64,000 nt of DNA. Source: JACCXG01 sp963785755. GTDB taxonomy: Bacteria > Acidobacteriota > Vicinamibacteria > Vicinamibacterales > 2-12-FULL-66-21. The translations under genes and the position numbers were made by a program. This document shows, in pieces, positions 58,012 through 64,000 of this stretch (the stretch's first letter is position 1; each line of letters opens with the position of its first letter). Under the pieces are notes generated by a model, which was given only the letters and a program-made list of their open reading frames with translations, ran no database searches and had not been told where the DNA came from. The stretch covers positions 44,581 through 108,580 of the forward strand of contig CAWAXG010000033.1 in NCBI GenBank assembly GCA_963785755.1, in the 5' to 3' direction.

Positions 58012-59936
58012 ATGCTCACCCCGAAACACGACCAGCAGGACCGCGCCCTCGGGCTGGACCAGCCCATCACGCGCCGGGATTTCCTGAATTCGACGCTGCT
58101 GGCGTCCGGCGCGTGCCTTGCGCCGTCGAATCCGCTGGAGCTGCTCGCGCAGGCGCCGGCCGCGCAGGACTGGAACGGTCCGGGGGGAATCGGCGACTAC
58201 GCCGCCGCGAACGGCGACACGCTCGATGTGCTGGCGGAGGCGCACCAGATCAGGGACGGCGTCTTCGACACGCTTCCCGCGACCGCAATCGAGACCGGCG
58301 AGACGCACGACTGCGTCATCGTCGGCGGCGGCATCAGCGGTCTGGCCGCGGCGCTGATCTTCAACCGGCGGGCGCGTCCCGGCATGACCTGCCTGGTGCT
58401 GGACAATCACCCTATCTTCGGCGGCGAAGCCAAGCGCAACGAGTTCGAGGTCGACGGTCACCGGCTGATGGCTCACCAGGGCTCGGCGTTTCACTTCGCC
58501 CCGTACCCGTACAGCTTCATCGGCCGCTTCTACGAATCCATCGGACTGAAGCAGCCGCGGCTGACCTACCAGGCCTGGGGCGGCCGCGGCCCGGCGATGG
58601 TGGCTGGCAACACGCCGTATGGCGCTCCAGGTCTGGCGAAGGGTCAGTACGGCTACTTCTTCGGCGCGAAGTTCGGGCAGAAACCTGGACTCTGGGTCAT
58701 CGATCCGCTGCGCCGCCAGCTCGAGGGAGCGCCGCTCCCGGCCGACATGCGAGCCGACGCGCTGAAAGTGCTCGCCGGATCGCCGCGCCAGGGCTGGATC
58801 GAGGAGCGGCCGCGCTACGACGGCGATCCGATCTCCCGGCGCCTCGATACGATCACGCTCGAAGATCACCTGATGGATCGGTGCGGCATCAGCCGCAACG
58901 CCGTCCGCGCCTTCATGCCCGAAGCGGGCGGCGGGTTCGGTCTCGGTCCCGATGCCCTCTCCGCGATGTGCATCTATGCTCCGGACTTCCTGCACCCCAT
59001 GCCCGACGCCGAGGCGCAGCAGATGTTTCCCGACGGCAACGCGACCTTCGCCCGGCTGATCACGAAGACGCTGCTGCCCGATTCGATCGCCGGCGATCTC
59101 ACACCCAGGGGGTCTGCCGGAACGCCGTCAACTTCGCCGCGCTCGATCGCCCGGCGTCGTCCACGAGAATTCGGCTGCGTTCGACGGCGGTCTGGGTGCA
59201 GCATGATGGCGATCCACGGACGTCACAGACGGTGACGGTGGCCTATACGAATGGCGGACGGCTGTATCGCGCACGGGCACGGTCGGTCGTGATGGCGGGC
59301 GGCTCCTGGACGACGCGGCGGATCGTACGGGATCTTCCTCCGGCGCAGCGAGAGGCTTATCAGCAGTTCCATCGATCTCCGGCTCTGATGGCGAATGTCG
59401 CGGTGCGGCACTGGCGGTTTCTCGAAAAGCTCGGCATCACCGGCTGCCGGTGGTTCGAAGGCCTGGGCACCTATCTTCAAGTCCGTCGCGTGGCGCTCGC
59501 CGGTACCGAGGCGGCGACGATGAGCCCCGACCAGCCGATCGTGATCACGCTCAAGGTGATCTTTTCCTCGCCGGGATTGCCGATCGAGGAGCAGGGACGC
59601 CGCGGCCGCGCCACGCTGCTCTCGACGTCGTTTCGCGACTACGAACGGCAGATCCGGCGGCAGTTCGTGGACATGTTCGGCCCGGCCGGCTTCGACCCGC
59701 GGACCGATATCGCCGGGATCGTGCTGAACCGCTGGGGACATGCGTATGTGAGCCCGCCGCCCGGCTGGTACTACGGCGTCAATGGCAAACCGGGCCCGCG
59801 CGACGTACTGCGCGGAGCGCCGTTCGGACGGATCGCGTTCGCCAATACGGACCTGTCCGGCAACATGGATCACCGCAGCTCGATTCTCGAAGCGGATCGC
59901 GCGGTGGGACAACTCCTCGATCGGGTTATCGCTTAG
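58012..59936 (+). CDS. Tat-exported FAD-dependent oxidoreductase, frame broken once
   Basis: About 641 residues when repaired. It starts MLTPKHDQQDRALGLDQPIT followed by a twin-arginine signal (TRRDFLNSTLLASGACLA). The FAD-binding motif is DCVIVGGGISGLAAAL near residue 108, and the dinucleotide domain continues with IFGGEAKRNEFEVDG. The break near 59110 is a missing G in a run of five; restoring it gives LTPRGVCRNAVNFAALDRP. The end reads SSILEADRAVGQLLDRVIA. It resembles NAD(P)/FAD-binding flavin monooxygenase or amine oxidase-like proteins. The substrate is unknown. The lactonase gene follows 48 bases downstream. Confidence 0.75.
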
Positions 59937-59984
59937 CTGAATCCGTCAACCATGCCAACGGTCTCACTCACACACGGAGCGATC

Positions 59985-61115
59985 ATGCGACGTCTCGCCT
60001 GCATCCTGACCTTCCTCGTGATCGCCGCGGCGATCGATCCGGCGGCATCCGCGTTCAGGCGTCTTCAACGCGTGGTCTACATCGGCACGTATACCGGCGA
60101 GATGAGCAAGGGGATCTACGCGTTCCGGTTCGACGACACCTCGGGGCAGCTGACGCCGATCGGCCTCGTCGCCGAGACCCCGAGTCCCAGCTTCCTGACC
60201 GCGAGCAGCGACGGCCGGTTCGTGTTCGCCGTCAACGAGCTGCAGACCTACGCGGACGCGCCGGGCGGCAGCGTCACGTCGTTTGCCGTGGATCGAGAGA
60301 CGGCGAAGCTCACCGAGCTGAGCGTTCAGCCCTCGAAGGGCGCCGGGCCATGTCATCTCATCCTGGATCGAACGGGACGGCACCTCGCGGTCGCGAACTA
60401 CGGCGGCGGCAACTACGCGTTGTTCCCGGTCGGGAGCGACGGCCGGCTCCAGCCCCCGACCGCGGTCGTCGATGGCCTTGCGGGCGAGGCTGCGGGAGCC
60501 AAGCCGCTCGGCCACGCCGTCGGATTCGATGCCAGCAACCGTTTTCTCGTCACCGCCGACAAGGGCCTGAACCGCATGCTCGTCTATCGGTACGATGCCG
60601 AAAGCGGCGGCTTGAGGGCCAACGATCCGGCCTCGACGGCGCTGCCGCCGAAGTCGGGACCGCGGCATTTCGCGTTTCATCCGAACGCGCGCTGGGTGTT
60701 CACCATCAGCGAGCAGGCGGCGACCATCACGACCTTCGCATGGAATGCGAAGTCCGGCACCCTGACCGCGCTCGGCAGCGTGCCGACGCGACCCGCCGGG
60801 GTCACCACCGGCTCGACGGCGGAGATCGCCGTGCACCCCAGCGGCCGGTTCGTGTATGGCTCGAACCGCGGACACGACAGCATCGTGGTGTTCAGCGTCG
60901 GCGGCGACGGCGCGCTGACCTTCGTCGAGCACGAATCGACGCGTGGACAGACGCCCCGCAATTTCGCCCTCGATCCCACCGGCCGCTGGCTGATCGCGGC
61001 CAACCAGCGTTCGAACACCCTGGCCGTCTTCGCGATCGATCAGGCGACGGGCGCGCTGTCGCCGATCGGTGATCTCGCAAGCGTGGGTGCGCCCGTGAGC
61101 ATCATCTTCATGTAG
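59985..61115 (+). CDS. Exported 6-phosphogluconolactonase-like seven-bladed lactonase
   Basis: A 376-residue protein with a signal peptide (MRRLACILTFLVIAAAIDPA). The seven-bladed propeller is typical of the lactonase family: VVYIGTYTGEMSKGIYAF at the start, PCHLILDRTGRHLAVANYGG, LGHAVGFDASNRFLVTADKG, GPRHFAFHPNARWVFTISEQ and TPRNFALDPTGRWLIAANQR. The ATG at 59985 has a CGGAGC ribosome site. Cytoplasmic members hydrolyse 6-phosphogluconolactone; an exported one more likely opens a free sugar lactone. It is downstream of the FAD protein and could act on its product. Confidence 0.85.
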   Translation: MRRLACILTFLVIAAAIDPAASAFRRLQRVVYIGTYTGEMSKGIYAFRFDDTSGQLTPIGLVAETPSPSFLTASSDGRFVFAVNELQTYADAPGGSVTSFAVDRETAKLTELSVQPSKGAGPCHLILDRTGRHLAVANYGGGNYALFPVGSDGRLQPPTAVVDGLAGEAAGAKPLGHAVGFDASNRFLVTADKGLNRMLVYRYDAESGGLRANDPASTALPPKSGPRHFAFHPNARWVFTISEQAATITTFAWNAKSGTLTALGSVPTRPAGVTTGSTAEIAVHPSGRFVYGSNRGHDSIVVFSVGGDGALTFVEHESTRGQTPRNFALDPTGRWLIAANQRSNTLAVFAIDQATGALSPIGDLASVGAPVSIIFM

Positions 61116-61152
61116 GGGGATCTGCGACTCGTGACGGGGTCAGGGATCTCCG

Positions 61153-61224
61153 TCGGTTCAAGAGTTCACGGGTTCAGGGGTTCAGGTGGTTCGGGTTCGG
61201 TGGGTTCAACTTGATTGACTTGAT
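61153..61224. repeat. GGTTC short-word repeat (family A)
   Basis: A run of GGTTC words, for example GGTTCAAGAGTTCACGGGTT and CAGGTGGTTCGGGTTCGG, in the space between two convergent genes. It is the reverse orientation of the family A words seen at 15762 and 17851. Confidence 0.65.
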
Positions 61225-61244
61225 CCGCTAGCACAGAGCTCGGG

Positions 61245-62855
61245 CTATCGACTGCGGCGTGGCGGCGCGGTCACAGCGGGACGAATGGCCTCGGTCAGGA
61301 CCCGGCCCGACGACCCCGCCGGAATCTCGATTCCCGCGAGTGTCGCCAACGTCGGCGCGAGATCGTTCAACGCGACATGATCTGAGTATTCACCGGGCAG
61401 GATGCGGCGGCCCATCAGGATTAGAGGGATGTGTGCGTCGTAGTTGTACGGAGTTCCATGCGTGGTGCCTTGCGCCTGACGCATCCAGTACGGCTCGAGG
61501 ATGATCTCGAGGTCTCCCGACCGTTGTGCGTTGAAGCCGCGCAGGACGCGAGAGCCGATCCGGTCATCCTGAACCTCGCCACGAAGCAGCTGGTCCCGCG
61601 TGTACACCCTCGCGACGTGGGGCACCTTGATCGCCGCGGCCGCGGCGACGCGGCGAACGTCAGCGGCGTCGAGCTGAAGCCTTTCGATGAGCTCGTAATT
61701 CAGATATGGCGACGAGCCTGCCGTCGCCATGAGCCATTTACCTTCTCCGAACCTGGTCGTGAGGGCCTGCTGAATCGGCTCGAACAACTCCTTCGTGGTC
61801 ATCCGGCCGCCTGGCAGGCCCCGATCCCGCAGCGATTCCGGTACGGGCGCAACGCCGTGGTCGGTGGTAAATGCCACGAGGGTGTGCTGCAGACCGATGG
61901 TCTTGTCGACCAGATTCAGCAGGCGCCCGATGACCTGGTCCGTTCTGACGGCGATGTCGAGCACCTGCGGTGAATCGGGCCCATAGGTGTGCCCGACCGA
62001 GTCGTTCGAGGAGAAACTGACGGAGAGCAGATCCGTCGCGCCGCGCGTACCGAGCTGTTCACGGCTCAGGAGCTCGCCGGCAAAGTCGAGCAGCAGTTCG
62101 TTGCCGAATGGACTGCCATAGACGGCGGTGTAGAAGTCAGCCCCAAGTTCGACCGGCAGCTTCCGCAGGGAAACCGACGGCATCGAAAGCGCGTTCCATG
62201 ACGCGCCGGCATGGGTATCCGCCGGCTTGCGGGCGTTGAAGTCGCGCACCCACTGAGGGGCCTCAGCCAGATAATACGTGCTCGTCACGAAGTTCCCGCT
62301 CGTCGTGTCCCACCAATAGGCGGCATCTGCACCGCGGCCGACTGGCAGGATTGCCGATCGATCCTTCAACGACACGCCGAACACGCGAGGCGCTTGGGCG
62401 GCACCCTTTGCTGCCCGGGAGGCCATCTTCAATTCGTCGCCAATCGTGCTCACCAGAAGTCGGTGGGGCGACGCCGCCTCCTTGGATGACCCGATGGGCT
62501 TCACGCCATGATCCGACACACTCGTCACGGTCGCGCCGGACTCCCGATCGAACCAGTCGTTGCCGATGATTCCGCTGACCGATGGCGTGGCGCCGGAGAG
62601 CATGGTGGCGTGGCCGATCGCGGTCACCGTGGGATAGTGCTCGAGATTGGCGTCCGTGAAGACGGCGCCGTCGGCCAGGAGCCGTTTGATGCCGCCCGTG
62701 TACTCCGTTCGAAACCGCGTCACGTAGTCGTAGCGAAACTGATCGACCGCGACGAGGAGGATGAGTCGAATGTCCGGACCGTCCGGGCGCTGCGCCGCGG
62801 GTGGAGCCCCTGCGAGCAGGACAACTGCGGCGAGGACGGCGGCGAGCTTCTTCAT
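61245..62855 (-). CDS. Exported alkaline phosphatase, PafA/nucleotide pyrophosphatase family
   Basis: A 536-residue protein with a signal peptide (MKKLAAVLAAVVLLAGAPPA) and a GAGGTCCCC ribosome site. The metal site begins LLVAVDQFRYDYV, and the catalytic segment is EHYPTVTAIGHATMLSGATP with a Thr nucleophile. Later metal residues are in SSNDSVGHTYGPDSPQ and AFTTDHGVAPVPES. The layout matches PafA-type phosphomonoesterases. It releases phosphate outside the cytoplasm, which could feed a phosphate porin. The start at 62855 is chosen from the signal peptide and ribosome site. Confidence 0.88.
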   Translation of the reverse strand: MKKLAAVLAAVVLLAGAPPAAQRPDGPDIRLILLVAVDQFRYDYVTRFRTEYTGGIKRLLADGAVFTDANLEHYPTVTAIGHATMLSGATPSVSGIIGNDWFDRESGATVTSVSDHGVKPIGSSKEAASPHRLLVSTIGDELKMASRAAKGAAQAPRVFGVSLKDRSAILPVGRGADAAYWWDTTSGNFVTSTYYLAEAPQWVRDFNARKPADTHAGASWNALSMPSVSLRKLPVELGADFYTAVYGSPFGNELLLDFAGELLSREQLGTRGATDLLSVSFSSNDSVGHTYGPDSPQVLDIAVRTDQVIGRLLNLVDKTIGLQHTLVAFTTDHGVAPVPESLRDRGLPGGRMTTKELFEPIQQALTTRFGEGKWLMATAGSSPYLNYELIERLQLDAADVRRVAAAAAIKVPHVARVYTRDQLLRGEVQDDRIGSRVLRGFNAQRSGDLEIILEPYWMRQAQGTTHGTPYNYDAHIPLILMGRRILPGEYSDHVALNDLAPTLATLAGIEIPAGSSGRVLTEAIRPAVTAPPRRSR

Positions 62856-63039
62856 GGGGACCTCGATAGATGCAGCTCCCGAGGAATACCCTCGACGCGC
62901 TGGCTGCACTCGTAATTCTATCAAGCTCACCCGGCCGCCCCCCCGACGCGGCCCCGATCATCAGGCCTCGGCTGACCCTGCCGCGTCAATGATCGGCGAA
63001 CTCCGGACTAATTCCATGTCCGGCTCAGGACCCCGCTCG

Positions 63040-63045
63040 TATAAT
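63040..63045 (+). promoter_or_regulatory. TATAAT -10 element in front of the kinase fragment
   Basis: A perfect -10 hexamer lies 10 bases before the TTG at 63056, so transcription would start almost at the start codon. No -35 is clear. This fits a leaderless message. Confidence 0.45.
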
Positions 63046-63055
63046 CCAGGACGAT

Positions 63056-63236
63056 TTGTCCCTGCCCCCCGGCACACGGCTCGGCGTCTACGAAATCACG
63101 GCGCAGATCGGCGAAGGCGGGATGGGGCAGGTCTATCGGGCGACCGACACGAAGCTGAAACGTCAGGTCGCCATCAAGACCCTGCCGCCGTCAGTTGCGG
63201 CCGATCCCGACCGGCTGGCGCGCTTCCAACGCGAAG
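63056..63236 (+). pseudogene. Serine/threonine protein kinase fragment (N-terminal 60 residues)
   Basis: The TTG at 63056 begins a normal bacterial kinase N-lobe: LPPGTRLGVYEITAQIGEGG followed by MGQVYRATDTKLKRQVAIKT, with the ATP-binding glycine loop and the catalytic Lys of VAIK, and the DPDRLARFQREAE segment. The kinase homology stops there, and the sequence turns into a ureohydrolase. The catalytic loop and all later kinase parts are absent, so this cannot be an active kinase. Confidence 0.75.
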
Positions 63237-64000
63237 CGGAAGTTCGCCCGCTGCGATCCGCGCCGCCGGACTGGAGGCGGCGTTGTCCCTCGTGGCTCGT
63301 CGACCGCCGGACCTGACGGTGCCAGAGGCTCGCGCGGAACTCATCGCGAGAGCGGATGCTGAACGGATCGGCGCTCCTCGCGATGAGTCGATCGCTGCAG
63401 TTGGAGCTGAGTGCGGCCCTGTCCGCTGACCGGTTCCCGCTGATTTATGGAGCGGACTGTTCCGTGCTGCTGACGGCACTGCCGGCACTGCGCGACGCTG
63501 TGGGTGAAGCGGGACTGCTCTTCATCGACGGGCACGAGGACGCGACACTCATCGGCCAGTCGCAATCCGGCGAGGCGGCAAACATGGAGATCGCCATGTT
63601 GCTGGGTATGACCGGCCATCAGCTGCCGCACCCACTCAGCAGATCCCATGGCGCTCTGAAACCCGAGGCTCTCGTCATGCTCGGGCCGCGCGACGACGCC
63701 TTTCGGCGCGAGCTTGGGGTCGCCACCGTCGCCGATCGTGTGTGGCTGCGCAGCGCGGCAGACGTATCCGCGAGTCCGGCTCGCCTGGCGAGCGAAGCCG
63801 TCCAGCGTCTCGCCTCACACGCGTCGAACTGGTGGCTGCACACCGACCTGGATGTTCTCGACGAACGGGATTTCTCGGCCCGGGGCGCCCCCGGCGAGAT
63901 GACGCTCGCCGGTGGGTTGACGTGGTCGCATCTGACGGAAGTCGTGCGGACCGCGCTTGATGCGGGCGGGTGCCGGGGCTGGAGCCTCGTTATCTACAAT
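63237..64000 (+). CDS. Arginase/agmatinase-family ureohydrolase, 5' truncated and running off the window
   Basis: About 250 residues are visible. The first part (SSPAAIRAAGLEAALSLVAR) matches the segment that normally follows 30-40 N-terminal residues in this family; those residues are replaced by kinase sequence. One extra G near 63355 shifts the frame; removal joins ELIARA to MLNGSALLAMSRSLQLEL. The metal-binding motifs are present: GADCSVLL (usually GGDCS or GGDHS), LLFIDGHEDA, and HTDLDVLDERDF. The protein continues past 64000. Such enzymes hydrolyse guanidino compounds. The lost N-terminus and chimeric join are unusual. Confidence 0.7.

Overview
This 64 kb window is high-GC DNA from a heterotrophic bacterium, most likely an acidobacterium of the Vicinamibacteria type. 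The clues are two large ABC-permease proteins without an ATPase gene (ADOP-type), many exported quinoprotein and beta-propeller enzymes, serine/threonine kinase remnants, and many short-word intergenic repeats. There is no rRNA gene, so the taxonomy is inference.

Layout. 0-8 kb: an edge-truncated serine hydrolase, an amidohydrolase, then a forward group of outer-membrane barrel, porin, CuA-type cupredoxin and di-heme (DUF1111) protein, with an AT-rich palindrome in front of the porin. 8-20 kb: a sugar-oxidation region under a GntR/FCD regulator, with two SDRs, a transketolase-like enzyme, a cupin, a quinoprotein dehydrogenase, a DUF1080/FG-GAP protein, a gluconolactonase-like protein and a beta-propeller protein coupled to nagA-nagB. 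22-31 kb: two ADOP permeases around a Tat-exported sugar isomerase-like protein, an RND/MacA-type adaptor and small exported proteins. 31-41 kb: a serine hydrolase/DUF4185 fusion, a DUF4097 protein, an exported adenosine deaminase-like protein, tRNA-Ser(CGA) beside tadA, an RsbU-type phosphatase, a cardiolipin synthase and two tiny coupled genes. 41.7-57 kb: a chemosensory operon (cheY-cheA-cheW-MCP-PAS/HEAT-cheR-cheB-cheY-cheC-hybrid kinase) followed by a second hybrid kinase. 57-64 kb: a large inverted tandem-repeat array, an FAD protein, a lactonase, a PafA-like phosphatase, and a kinase fragment joined to a ureohydrolase.

The chemosensory operon is the most interesting system. It has a receptor without membrane segments, a roughly 920-residue PAS-HEAT-repeat protein between receptor and cheR, and a terminal hybrid kinase whose PAS domain resembles that of the HEAT protein. 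No flagellar or pilus gene is visible, so an output other than swimming is plausible.

About 38 single-base reading-frame breaks interrupt otherwise well-conserved genes. Most are repaired by removing one base, often an extra G, and a few by restoring a base in a G run. I read them as sequence errors and annotate the genes as single units. Breaks cluster at 11-18, 22-33 and 46-52 kb. Intergenic spaces carry at least seven families of short-word, inverted repeats, described individually.
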